Source: AM-1111 sp046302135 (GTDB lineage: Bacteria > Bacteroidota > Bacteroidia > B-17B0 > Aurantibacillaceae). From it: a DNA stretch of 64,000 bases. The DNA is taken from assembly GCA_046302135.1 (NCBI GenBank), contig JBKCIQ010000153.1:1-64000 (forward strand). The letters run 5' to 3'. Each line of letters opens with the position of its first letter. Position 1 is the first letter of the stretch. The notes beneath the pieces are model-generated. The model worked only from the letters and a program-made list of their open reading frames with translations. It was not told where the DNA came from and made no database searches. Below are positions 44,569 to 53,297 of this stretch, one piece after another. Position numbers and translations under genes: made by a program.

Positions 44569-44784
44569 CAATTGCTAAGTTCAAGTTATAATTGCAATGT
44601 TTTCCTGTAGTACTTGGTTAGGTGTTAAGTAATTAAATTTTCTTGTTGGCCTGTTGTTTATTTTTTTATCTAACTTTTCTTCTCTTTTTTGATTAACAGC
44701 CAAAATTTGAATTAACGTTCAATAGATATAAATTATTACTAATACCTTATTTAATTTGTTAATTTCGTTCATCAAATAAATCCT

Positions 44785-46470
44785 ATGCAACAATTGATAG
44801 AATGTGTACCTAATTTTTCTGAAGGCAGAGACTTAAACATCATCAAACAAATTACAGATGAAATTGAAACGATTGAAGGTGTTCGTTTGTTGAATGTTGA
44901 TCCGGGAAAGGCAACCAACAGAACAGTTGTAACTTTTGTAGGTTCTCCTTCTTCAGTGATAGAAGCAGCTTTTCTCGCAATAAAAAAAGCAGGAGAGTTG
45001 ATTGACATGTCCAAACACAAAGGTGAACACCCAAGAATGGGTGCAACAGATGTTTGCCCTTTAATTCCTATTAGTGGAATTTCAATGGAAGAAACTGCAA
45101 AATATGCTCAAGAATTAGCAAAGAAAGTAGGAGAGGAGTTGCACATTCCAATTTATTTATATGAATCAGCTCAGCAAAATAAATCTCGTTCAAATCTTTC
45201 CGTAATAAGAGCAGGAGAGTACGAAGGTTTTTTTAAAAAAATAAAGTTGCCTGAATGGAAACCTGATTTTGGTCCAGATGAATTTGATGCACAAAGAGGA
45301 GCTACTGTAATTGGTGCCAGAGACTTTTTGGTTGCATTTAATGTAAATTTAAACACTACTTCAACCAGACGAGCCAATTCCATTGCATTCGATGTGCGTG
45401 AGGCGGGTAGGGTAAAGCGAGAAGGTGATCCAATTACTGGAAAAGTTGTAAATGATGCAAATGGTAAAGCTGTTTCGATACCCGGTTCTTTAAAGTCGGT
45501 TAAAGCTATTGGTTGGTTCATTGAGGAGTATGGTGTTGCTCAGATTTCAATGAATCTTACTAACATTTCCGTAACTCCGGTACACATTGCGTTTGATGAG
45601 GTTTGCAAAAAATCAACTGAACGCGGAATTCGAGTTACAGGCTCTGAACTCGTAGGATTGATTCCTTTGCATGCAATGCTCGACGCCGGAAAATATTTCT
45701 TAAAGAAACAGCAACGTTCAACGGGAGTAAGCGAAAAAGAACTCATTAAGATAGCAATTAAATCCATGGGTTTAGATGAGTTGGGACCTTTCAAGCCTGA
45801 AGAGAAAATTATCGAGTATTTACTGAAAGATAAATCTGATTCTAAATTGATCAGTATGTCCCTATCAGATTTTGCCGATGAAACTGCAAGAGAAAGTCCT
45901 GCTCCTGGTGGTGGATCCATCTCTGCTTATCTGGGTTCATTAGGTGCCGCTCTCGCAACAATGGTTTCTAATTTATCCTCACATAAAAGAGGATGGGACA
46001 ACAAATGGGAAGAGTTTTCTGAGTGGGCCGAAAAAGGGCAATATTACAACAGCGAGCTATTAAAAATGGTTGATAAAGATACAGCAGCGTTTAATAAAAT
46101 AATGTCGGCCTTTTCAATGCCTAAATCCACAGATGAAGAAAAATCTTTAAGAACAAAATCAATTCAGGAGGCAACACGCTTTGCAATTGAGGTTCCGTTT
46201 CGCGTTATGCAACTGGCTAACGAAAGCATGCAAGTCATTAAGGCAATGGCTGAAATCGGTAATCCTAATTCCGTGTCAGACGCAGGTGTTGGTGCACTTT
46301 GCGTTCGTAGCGCTGTGATGGGTGCATATCTGAATGTTAAAATTAATTGTTCGGGCTACGAAGACAAAGATTTCGTGAAAGACATTTTAGAAAAAGGTGC
46401 TTCAATTGAAAAACAAACAATTGCACTTGAAACAGAAATTTTAAAAATAGTAAATGAAAAGATTGGTTGA
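44785..46470 (+). CDS. ftcD: Bifunctional glutamate formimidoyltransferase / formimidoyltetrahydrofolate cyclodeaminase
   Basis: A 561-residue fusion with the same domain order as vertebrate FTCD. Residues 1-300 are the transferase (MQQLIECVPNFSEGRD, HKGEHPRMGATDVCPLIPIS); residues ~345-561 the cyclodeaminase (FADETARESPAPGGGSISAY, MVDKDTAAFNKIM). It moves a formimino group from formiminoglutamate to tetrahydrofolate and deaminates it to methenyl-THF. hutH, hutU and hutI are not in the window. A 216-base gene-free stretch lies upstream. Confidence 0.95.
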   Translation: MQQLIECVPNFSEGRDLNIIKQITDEIETIEGVRLLNVDPGKATNRTVVTFVGSPSSVIEAAFLAIKKAGELIDMSKHKGEHPRMGATDVCPLIPISGISMEETAKYAQELAKKVGEELHIPIYLYESAQQNKSRSNLSVIRAGEYEGFFKKIKLPEWKPDFGPDEFDAQRGATVIGARDFLVAFNVNLNTTSTRRANSIAFDVREAGRVKREGDPITGKVVNDANGKAVSIPGSLKSVKAIGWFIEEYGVAQISMNLTNISVTPVHIAFDEVCKKSTERGIRVTGSELVGLIPLHAMLDAGKYFLKKQQRSTGVSEKELIKIAIKSMGLDELGPFKPEEKIIEYLLKDKSDSKLISMSLSDFADETARESPAPGGGSISAYLGSLGAALATMVSNLSSHKRGWDNKWEEFSEWAEKGQYYNSELLKMVDKDTAAFNKIMSAFSMPKSTDEEKSLRTKSIQEATRFAIEVPFRVMQLANESMQVIKAMAEIGNPNSVSDAGVGALCVRSAVMGAYLNVKINCSGYEDKDFVKDILEKGASIEKQTIALETEILKIVNEKIG

Positions 46471-46492
46471 TTAATTAATTCACTTAGCCTAA

Positions 46493-47323
46493 ATGGAATA
46501 TTTAAAATTTTCTTTTTCTGTTGATCCGGTTATTCCGGGTAATGAGGTGCTTATTGCTTATTTAGGCGATATGGGTTTTGAAAGCTTTACTGAAAATGAA
46601 AAGGGTTTTGAGGCTTTCATTCAGAAAAATGATTTTAAAGACGAAATGCTTCCTGTGATCAATGAATTCGAAGGATTGTATTTTTCTATTGTAAGAGAAG
46701 ATATTCCATCACAAAATTGGAATACTGAATGGGAAAAAAACTTTTCACCTGTTGAGGTAGAAGATAAAATTTTAATTCGTGCACCTTTTCATCCAAATTC
46801 TTTTAATTCAGCATTAGAAATCGTGATCATGCCCAAAATGTCTTTCGGTACAGGACACCATGACACTACTTGGCTAATGTGTCGTAATATTTTTCAATTG
46901 AAGTTATCCGGAAAATCTTTTTTAGATATGGGTTGTGGAACCGGGGTATTGGCAATTCTAGGTAAAAAACTTGGAGCCGAAAGAGTTCTTGGGGTAGATA
47001 TTGATGATTGGAGTATTGAAAACGCTAAAGAAAACTGTGAAGTAAATGAGGTTAGTGAAATAGAAATTTTGAAAGGAGATTCATCACTTCTGTTAACAGA
47101 AAAGTTTGATGTGATTGCGGCCAATATCAACAGAAATGTACTTATGAATGATATCCCCCTTTATTCCTCGGTTTTGAATAATAGTGGAACCCTTCTTCTT
47201 AGTGGTTTTTTTGAAACCGATTTCACAAAACTGATTTCTCTTGCAGAAAATAACGGACTTGAACTTGTCAAAAGTGAATCAAGAAACAGTTGGGGTATTC
47301 TGATTTTACAGAAAAAGATTTAA
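46493..47323 (+). CDS. prmA: Ribosomal protein L11 methyltransferase
   Basis: A 276-residue SAM-dependent enzyme that trimethylates ribosomal protein uL11. The N-terminal substrate-recognition domain (about 1-95) is followed by the methyltransferase domain with MSFGTGHHDTTWLM, the SAM loop LDMGCGTGVLAI, DIDDWSI and the catalytic-site AANINRNVL. It is 22 bases after ftcD and overlaps the convergent SirB1-like gene by 18 bases. Confidence 0.95.
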   Translation: MEYLKFSFSVDPVIPGNEVLIAYLGDMGFESFTENEKGFEAFIQKNDFKDEMLPVINEFEGLYFSIVREDIPSQNWNTEWEKNFSPVEVEDKILIRAPFHPNSFNSALEIVIMPKMSFGTGHHDTTWLMCRNIFQLKLSGKSFLDMGCGTGVLAILGKKLGAERVLGVDIDDWSIENAKENCEVNEVSEIEILKGDSSLLLTEKFDVIAANINRNVLMNDIPLYSSVLNNSGTLLLSGFFETDFTKLISLAENNGLELVKSESRNSWGILILQKKI

Positions 47324-48202
47324 TTCCTGAAGTATTAATTTTAATTCTTCCACTTTTCTACTGTTCTCTTTTCTCTCGTAGGCATGAATTAAATTTCTCA
47401 ACACTCTTTTAATAATATCAATATTACTGCAAGGTTTATAGTATTTTGCGTCAGGTTCAATTTGTTTTTCTTTCAGAAAATTATCTATTTCATTTTTCCC
47501 AAACAAGGCTCCGTTACTGAAAGGATTGATGTAAAACAATATTGATTCCGGAAGTCCATTATCATTGTAATTCACTAAGCTGCTCATGTCATCTGCGTAT
47601 CCTAGTATGAAATGCATTGGTAAATCAATTCCATAAACAGGAATTCCCAACTCTTCGCAAATTAGCATATAAACTATGCTTAATGAAATGGGATTTCCGG
47701 TTTTTCTGTTCAATACATGATTCAGGTAAGAATTGTCTGGTGAATGGTAGTCATCTTTATTGGGCGTGAATACATGTAAATTATAAAGAATGTGGTTTAC
47801 AATTTTTATTTTTTCAAGAGCGGTAAGCCCATCATTGATTTCAAGCCAAACGTCCTGCGTTATCTCACTCAATTGTTTTCTTATTTTTTCTTCATTAAGA
47901 TTAGCGTTTGAATAACGTGAAATAATAATCATCCCATCCAACAAACTTTCACCACCTTCTTTAGCCCATGTCTTTAAATCTTTTGAAATATTTTCAAATT
48001 GAATGGTTGATATGATATTGCCAATTCTATGTTGAAGTACTTCATCAAAGCAGTCTTCCCACGCTTCCTCTAGATGAGGAATTATCTGATATCCATAAGT
48101 TAAAAATTTACCTTCAACGTGCTTGTAGATTCCCTCATCCGGATCTTCCAATAAGGTAATCATTGCGTTGAACTGCTGTTTGTCTAATGGAGTTGTTTGC
48201 AT
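47306..48202 (-). CDS. SirB1-like (transglutaminase-core-2) protein
   Basis: A 298-residue protein. Residues ~100-230 hold the SirB1/Transglut_core2 signature: LYNLHVFTPNKDDYHSPDNS, VLNRKTGNPISLSIVYMLIC and LPMHFILGY. The C-terminal third is helical and TPR-like (IIKRVLRNLIHAYERKENSR). Where papain-fold transglutaminases have Cys, the visible segment GNPISLS has Ser, so peptidase-type activity is doubtful. Function unknown in most bacteria. Confidence 0.85.
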   Translation of the reverse strand: MQTTPLDKQQFNAMITLLEDPDEGIYKHVEGKFLTYGYQIIPHLEEAWEDCFDEVLQHRIGNIISTIQFENISKDLKTWAKEGGESLLDGMIIISRYSNANLNEEKIRKQLSEITQDVWLEINDGLTALEKIKIVNHILYNLHVFTPNKDDYHSPDNSYLNHVLNRKTGNPISLSIVYMLICEELGIPVYGIDLPMHFILGYADDMSSLVNYNDNGLPESILFYINPFSNGALFGKNEIDNFLKEKQIEPDAKYYKPCSNIDIIKRVLRNLIHAYERKENSRKVEELKLILQELNLFL

Positions 48203-48274
48203 AAAGCTTGACTTTACACAAATTTACCTTCACAATAACCGGAGATTTTCCTCAATTCATTAAAAAATCAACAA

Positions 48275-49156
48275 TCAGGCTGTTAATCTCTCTAAACAAT
48301 CACTTATTAATAACTCGACACTATTAGAATAGTCTTTTGTAAACTCTTTTTTAATTCTGTTGGCAATGATTACGCAAACCGTCAGGCAATTGTGTCCTAG
48401 CAATGATCCAAGTCCGTATAAAGCAGAGGTTTCCATCTCAAAATTACTGATCCTTAGGTCATTGTATCTGAATGAGGTCAGTAATTCGTTTAAGTTGGGT
48501 TTTGAGGCATCCAGTCTCAATTGCCGTCCTTGTGGACCATAAAATCCTGGTGCGGTGGCTGTAATTCCATGATGATTACCTGATACGAAATTTTCAAATA
48601 ATTTTTTGGACGCTGATACACAGTAGGGATAAGGTAAATTAACCGACCAATCTGTATGTTTAATGAACTCCTCAGAAATAATATTTTCGCAAACCCTTTC
48701 CCAACCGGAATAAAAATTTAATAAACCATCAAGGCCTAAACCATGAGATGAAACAACCAATCCGTTAACCGGTATATTCTCTTGTAATGAGCCTGAAGTT
48801 CCAAGTCTTATAATATTTAAAGAACGTTTAATTGATTTCTCTGTGCGGGTATGAGGATCAATATTAACCGCCGCGTCAAGCTCATTTAAAACAATATCTA
48901 TGTTGTCAGTACCAATACCTGTTGAAAGTACCGTGATTCTTTTTCCATTAAATATTCCTGTGTGGGTTACAAACTCTCTGTGTTCAGTTTTAAATTCAAT
49001 TTTAGAAAAGTGTTTCGAGATTTGCTGAACTCTTCCTTGATCACCTACCACAATTACATCATCCGCTATATTCTCGTCTTTTAGATTAATGTGATAAACT
49101 CTATTTTCATTAGTGAGAATCAATTCTGTTTCAGCAAAATATTTTTCTTTTTTCAT
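48275..49156 (-). CDS. Nucleoside phosphorylase (uridine phosphorylase-like, PNP_UDP_1)
   Basis: A 293-residue enzyme. VVGDQGRVQQIS, STGIGTDNIDIVLNEL (phosphate and ribose binding), RLGTSGSLQENIP and NFEMETSALYGLGSLLGH are the family motifs; the last holds the Glu-Met-Glu ribose-binding triad. It splits a nucleoside with phosphate into a base and ribose 1-phosphate in salvage. Uridine phosphorylase is the nearest named type, but base preference cannot be read by eye. Confidence 0.9.
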   Translation of the reverse strand: MKKEKYFAETELILTNENRVYHINLKDENIADDVIVVGDQGRVQQISKHFSKIEFKTEHREFVTHTGIFNGKRITVLSTGIGTDNIDIVLNELDAAVNIDPHTRTEKSIKRSLNIIRLGTSGSLQENIPVNGLVVSSHGLGLDGLLNFYSGWERVCENIISEEFIKHTDWSVNLPYPYCVSASKKLFENFVSGNHHGITATAPGFYGPQGRQLRLDASKPNLNELLTSFRYNDLRISNFEMETSALYGLGSLLGHNCLTVCVIIANRIKKEFTKDYSNSVELLISDCLERLTA

Positions 49157-49185
49157 GTTAATGTCGTTCTTTTGTAAAATGAAAC

Positions 49186-49193
49186 TATCTTTG
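49186..49193 (+). promoter_or_regulatory. -7 element upstream of the second Usp gene
   Basis: TATCTTTG fully matches TAnnTTTG. It lies 22 bases before the TTG start at 49216 and in the 59-base divergent gap, so it both explains transcription and supports the TTG. No TTTG is found 19 bases upstream; the nearest (49171-49174) is too close. Confidence 0.45.
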
Positions 49194-49215
49194 AATTGAA
49201 GTAAATTTAGTTTTT

Positions 49216-50055
49216 TTGGAACATAATATCGTTATACCTTTCGATTTTTCTAATTATTCAACTCAGGTTTTTCAATCAGTGAATGATTTAGTAAAAAGGA
49301 TTAAGGCTAATATTCACCTGCTGCATGTAATTCCGGGTGATTCCGGTGAGGATAAAATTGTAAAAGCAAAGGAATTGCTTGAAAAGATTCCTGAAAAAAC
49401 AAAAGTAAACGGAAATATTTATCTTTCAGTTTTAAAAGGTGAAATTGCAGAAAAAGTTTTGTCTTATGCTTCCGGACTGGTTAATCCCGTTATTTTTATT
49501 TCACATACATCGGGAAACTTCAGCACACCAAATTACACCGGGCCAAATGCTGAATCGATTATAGCTAATTCACCATATCCTGTCTTCTTACTTAAAAAAG
49601 GATTGGATTTCGTAAAAATCAATACCATATTACTCGTTGTTGATATAGAACAGGAAAATAGAATTAAATTAAATCATGCTGTTTTTTTAAGTAGATTTTT
49701 TAATAATGCATTGATTCGGTTGTTGCATGTAGATTATGATCTGGAAACAAGAAAAGTAAAAAAACTTACTGGTCGTTTGGAGCACTTAAGATCTTTTTTC
49801 TTAAGAAAAAATATTGGTTGTTATGGCGAAATAGTCAGTGCCTCATCAAAGGATCGTGATTCAAAAAGTAAAGTTGCCGTTGAATACGCCGAACAGTCAG
49901 GTGCAGAATTGATGCTAATTGCAACTAATGATGAAAAAGCAATTGCCAATTTTAGAATTTCGGATCATGCTTATTATATCATTTCTAATTTCAGAAATAA
50001 TATTTTTTCGATCACACCATTTGTTTCTGGAGCGGGAAAGTTGGTAGAGAAATAA
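49216..50055 (+). CDS. Universal stress protein family, tandem domains (TTG start)
   Basis: A 279-residue protein beginning at TTG (MEHNIVIPFDFSNYSTQVF); no upstream ATG exists in frame after the -7 box. The first Usp-like domain (about 1-137) is followed by a second (about 140-272: INTILLVVDIEQENRIKLN to ISDHAYYIIS). The ATP-binding glycine pattern is poorly kept in both, so nucleotide binding is uncertain. It precedes a glutamine amidotransferase gene by 8 bases. Confidence 0.85.
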   Translation: MEHNIVIPFDFSNYSTQVFQSVNDLVKRIKANIHLLHVIPGDSGEDKIVKAKELLEKIPEKTKVNGNIYLSVLKGEIAEKVLSYASGLVNPVIFISHTSGNFSTPNYTGPNAESIIANSPYPVFLLKKGLDFVKINTILLVVDIEQENRIKLNHAVFLSRFFNNALIRLLHVDYDLETRKVKKLTGRLEHLRSFFLRKNIGCYGEIVSASSKDRDSKSKVAVEYAEQSGAELMLIATNDEKAIANFRISDHAYYIISNFRNNIFSITPFVSGAGKLVEK

Positions 50056-50063
50056 ATTTTTTA

Positions 50064-50645
50064 ATGAATCTACTTATAATAGATAATTACGATTCATTTA
50101 CGTACAATCTGTATCACCTTGTTCAAGTAGCATCACCTATTGATACGTCAATTGAGGTTCATCAGAATAATAAAATTGATTTAAAAAAAATAAGTGAATT
50201 TGATAAGATAATATTATCACCAGGACCCGGTCTTCCGAAAGATGCCGGAATTACTAATGAAGTGATCTGTGAATTTCACCAAAGCAAAAGCATCTTTGGA
50301 GTATGTTTGGGTTTTCAGGCTATTGGTGAGTTTTTTGGAGTTAAACTAAAAAATTTAGATAATGTATTTCACGGTGTTTCAACTGAAATTACCATAAATG
50401 AGTCTTCAGGATTATTTTCAGGGTTACCAAAAAAAATTCTAGTGGGAAGATACCACAGCTGGGCATGGGATACTACTTGTATTCCCGAAGAAATTCAAAT
50501 CACATCAACATCCGATGATGGAAATATAATGTCAGCACGACACAAATATTTTGATGTTTCAGGTGTGCAATTTCATCCCGAGTCTATTCTTTCTCATTTT
50601 GGAAGAGAAATCCTTTATAACTGGGTAAATACAAATAGCGGATAA
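50064..50645 (+). CDS. Glutamine amidotransferase of anthranilate / aminodeoxychorismate synthase
   Basis: A 193-residue class I amidotransferase. NLLIIDNYDSFTYNLYHLV begins the domain, SPGPGLPKDAG is the oxyanion loop, GVCLGFQAIGEFFG has the nucleophile Cys, and VQFHPESIL the catalytic His and Glu. It would pass ammonia to TrpE or PabB. It is not beside either gene; with folP and the class IV aminotransferase in the window, a PabA role for folate is plausible, but TrpG is equally compatible. Confidence 0.92.
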   Translation: MNLLIIDNYDSFTYNLYHLVQVASPIDTSIEVHQNNKIDLKKISEFDKIILSPGPGLPKDAGITNEVICEFHQSKSIFGVCLGFQAIGEFFGVKLKNLDNVFHGVSTEITINESSGLFSGLPKKILVGRYHSWAWDTTCIPEEIQITSTSDDGNIMSARHKYFDVSGVQFHPESILSHFGREILYNWVNTNSG

Positions 50646-50651
50646 ATTATA

Positions 50652-52124
50652 CTAGTAATAAACCTGTCTTCTAACTTCTGCAAGTTGTTTTGAAAATCTC
50701 AAAACTTGTCTGGTATAACCATATTCATTATCATACCATACATATAACACAATGTTCTTTTTATCAGAAGAAATTATTGTTGCCTGACTATCAAATACCG
50801 AAGGGCAAGGGTTTCCTATTACATCAGTTGAAACAAGTTCGTTGCTGAATGCATACTGAATTTGTTCTACCAACTGCCCTTCAAGTGCATATTTTTTAAT
50901 GATATCATTAACTGTGTCTTTGGTAACTTCTTTATTGATGGTTATATTTAGAATTGCAAGAGATACGTTTGGCGTTGGTACTCTCACAGAATTTGCAGTA
51001 AATTTTCCGGATAGCTGAGGAAGTACTTTTTTAAGGGCGCTTTCAGCCCCAGTTTCTGTAATTACCATGTTTAGCGCCGCTGATCTGCCTCTTCTGTACT
51101 TTTTATGATAATTGTCTAGCAAATTCTGATCGTTAGTGTAAGAGTGAACCGTTTCAATGTGACCTCTTACAACTCCGAATTCTTTATCCACTATGTAAAG
51201 TATTGGCATAATGGCGTTGGTGGTGCAAGATGCCGCTGAAAAAATTTGTTCGTTGACTGCTTCAACTGTTTCGTGGTTCACACCAAAAACAACATTTGGT
51301 ATATCTCCCTTTGCTGGCGCAGTTAATAGCACCTTTGAAATACCTTTCGCGTTAAGATGGCGACCAAGACCATCTCTATCTCTCCATGCTCCTGTATTGT
51401 CAATCAATAATGCGCTGTTGATTCCGTATTGAGTGTAATCAACTGATTCAGGCTTGTCTGCGTGAATCATGTGAACAGTATGTCCATTAATTATCAGAGC
51501 TTTATTTTCTAAATCAGCAATTACAGTTCCGGGGAAAGGGCCGTGCACTGAATCATTTCTTAATAAATCTGCACGCTTTACTATTTCTTCATCACTGTTA
51601 CCTCTTGTTACAATAGCCTTTAATCTAAGTTGTTGTCCTTTTCCTGCTTGGGTAATCAATTCTCTTGCGGCTAATCTTCCTATTCTTCCGAACCCAAACA
51701 AAACTACATCCTTTCCGTTTATATTATCTGATTTTCCAATGAAATCAATCAATTTTGCATTTATGAATTCTGATGAGTTTTTATAATTTCCTTTTTCATT
51801 GAACCATTCATAAGCAAGCTTTCCTATATCCAATTTGGAAGGGCATATTTGTAAGTTATAAATTATTTGCGCAAGCTCTGCTGTGTCTGATGTGCTGATT
51901 GGTTTTTTTACAATATCCTTAGCGTACTGATGCAGGTTCATGACCTCACTGACACTTCTGTCAACTAGCTGATTCCTAAAAAGTACAAGTTCAATTGATT
52001 TTTCAAACCATAACTTTCCTGTTATGTTTATTAAATCTAATGCTGATTTCTCTTGTTTAATCCAGTTTTCAAGTTCATTTTGGTAATTAGATTCCAAGTT
52101 TTGTTTAGTTGCGGTGAGGGACAT
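50652..52124 (-). CDS. Glyceraldehyde-3-phosphate dehydrogenase, long N-terminally extended type
   Basis: A 490-residue protein, against ~335 for classical GAPDH. The first ~130 residues are an extra helical region. The dehydrogenase follows with VVLFGFGRIGRLAARELI, SAASCTTNAIMPILYIVD (catalytic Cys), VHSYTNDQNLLDNYHKKYRR (His of the active site) and VWYDNEYGYTRQVLRF. Long GAPDHs of this type occur in Bacteroidota next to a normal-length copy; direction (glycolysis or gluconeogenesis) is not known from sequence. TAATTTTG at 52147-52154 is a likely -7 box. Confidence 0.92.
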   Translation of the reverse strand: MSLTATKQNLESNYQNELENWIKQEKSALDLINITGKLWFEKSIELVLFRNQLVDRSVSEVMNLHQYAKDIVKKPISTSDTAELAQIIYNLQICPSKLDIGKLAYEWFNEKGNYKNSSEFINAKLIDFIGKSDNINGKDVVLFGFGRIGRLAARELITQAGKGQQLRLKAIVTRGNSDEEIVKRADLLRNDSVHGPFPGTVIADLENKALIINGHTVHMIHADKPESVDYTQYGINSALLIDNTGAWRDRDGLGRHLNAKGISKVLLTAPAKGDIPNVVFGVNHETVEAVNEQIFSAASCTTNAIMPILYIVDKEFGVVRGHIETVHSYTNDQNLLDNYHKKYRRGRSAALNMVITETGAESALKKVLPQLSGKFTANSVRVPTPNVSLAILNITINKEVTKDTVNDIIKKYALEGQLVEQIQYAFSNELVSTDVIGNPCPSVFDSQATIISSDKKNIVLYVWYDNEYGYTRQVLRFSKQLAEVRRQVYY

Positions 52125-52237
52125 GGTTTATAAAATTTTTGGTCTTCAAAATTAAAAATTAAACCCCCTTTGGAGTAGCTTGTTTTTTTAAAGAATTAAA
52201 AAAATCTAAAAACATTTCAACATTTTCGATTATAAAT

Positions 52238-52267
52238 AAAAAACCCCGTCTTTTAAACGAGGTTTTA
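52238..52267 (-). terminator. Intrinsic terminator downstream of rpoD
   Basis: On the minus strand AAAACCTCGT pairs with ACGGGGTTTT around a 7-base loop with one mismatch, and the stem runs into a T tract. It lies 21 bases after the rpoD stop. Confidence 0.8.
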
Positions 52268-52287
52268 AAAATCTTATTTCGGAAACA

Positions 52288-53151
52288 TCATCCTAGGTAT
52301 GATTTTAAAAGCTTACTTCTTGAGCTGTGTCTCAATCTTCTTATAGCTTTTTCTTTAATTTGTCTAACACGCTCACGCGTTAAATCAAATTTAGCACCTA
52401 TTTCTTCAAGGGTTAAACCATGGGTCACACCTATGCCGAAGAACAATTTTACTACATCTCTTTCTCTTTCAGTAAGTGTACTTAATGCACGGTCGATCTC
52501 TCTGCTCAATGATTCATTCATCAAGCCAATGTCAGCTCTAGGTGAATCTCCGTTTACTAAAACATCAAGCAATGTACTTTCTTCTCCGTTAGCGAAAGGC
52601 GCATCCATAGAAACATGTCTTCCGCTAACTTTCATTGTGTCAGCAACCTTGTCTATTGGGAGGTCTAAAATCTCAGATAATTCTTCCGCACTTGGTTCTC
52701 TCTCAAATTCCTGTTCAAGTTTACTGAAAGCTTTATTGATCTTATTAAGCGAGCCAACTTGATTTAGTGGTAATCTTACAATACGGGATTGCTCAGCCAA
52801 TGCTTGTAGAATACTCTGACGTATCCACCAAACAGCGTAAGAAATAAATTTAAATCCTCTTGTTTCATCAAATCTGCGAGCCGCCTTAATCAATCCAAGA
52901 TTTCCCTCATTTATCAAATCAGGTAAACTAAGTCCTTGATTTTGATATTGTTTGGAAACGGAAACCACGAACCTTAGATTCGCCTTCGTAAGTTTTTCAA
53001 GTGCCCATTGATCCCCTTCTTTTATTCTTTTTGCTAGCGCAACCTCTTCCTCCGCAGTTATAAGTTCCTCTCTTCCAATTTCCTGAAGGTATTTGTCAAG
53101 AGATGCGCTTTCCCTGTTTGTTATTGATTTTGTTATTTTTAATTGCCTCAT
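52288..53151 (-). CDS. rpoD: Primary RNA polymerase sigma factor (RpoD/SigA)
   Basis: A 287-residue sigma-70 without region 1.1, the normal size for Bacteroidota. Region 1.2 ([20 protein letters not shown]), region 2 ([50 protein letters not shown]), region 3 (HVSMDAPF) and region 4 ([34 protein letters not shown]) are all present. It recognises the TTTG/TAnnTTTG promoters seen in this window, including its own. Monocistronic, with a consensus promoter at 53183-53214 and a terminator downstream. Confidence 0.97.
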   Translation of the reverse strand: MRQLKITKSITNRESASLDKYLQEIGREELITAEEEVALAKRIKEGDQWALEKLTKANLRFVVSVSKQYQNQGLSLPDLINEGNLGLIKAARRFDETRGFKFISYAVWWIRQSILQALAEQSRIVRLPLNQVGSLNKINKAFSKLEQEFEREPSAEELSEILDLPIDKVADTMKVSGRHVSMDAPFANGEESTLLDVLVNGDSPRADIGLMNESLSREIDRALSTLTERERDVVKLFFGIGVTHGLTLEEIGAKFDLTRERVRQIKEKAIRRLRHSSRSKLLKSYLG

Positions 53152-53182
53152 TGTTGATTTTTTTACTCAAATTTTACTTTTA

Positions 53183-53214
53183 CAAAATTAACCTAATACA
53201 TTATTATTACAAAA
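53183..53214 (-). promoter_or_regulatory. Consensus rpoD promoter
   Basis: On the minus strand TTTTG (53214-53210), a 19-base spacer and TAATTTTG (53190-53183) match the Bacteroidota consensus at both boxes. Transcription should begin near 53176, 25 bases before the ATG. Confidence 0.75.
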
Positions 53215-53297
53215 CTTAAAAAACTATTTATTATCTCTTAACGTGTTTAATCGCAGTATATTACAGATTTTTAAAAAAATAATTATTAACAAACTAT

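Noticed and set aside
44569..44784. Gene-free 216 bases before ftcD examined for a tRNA, riboswitch or terminator
   Set aside because: Only a weak GCAATT/AATTGC stem is present; no cloverleaf, conserved riboswitch core or T tract was seen.
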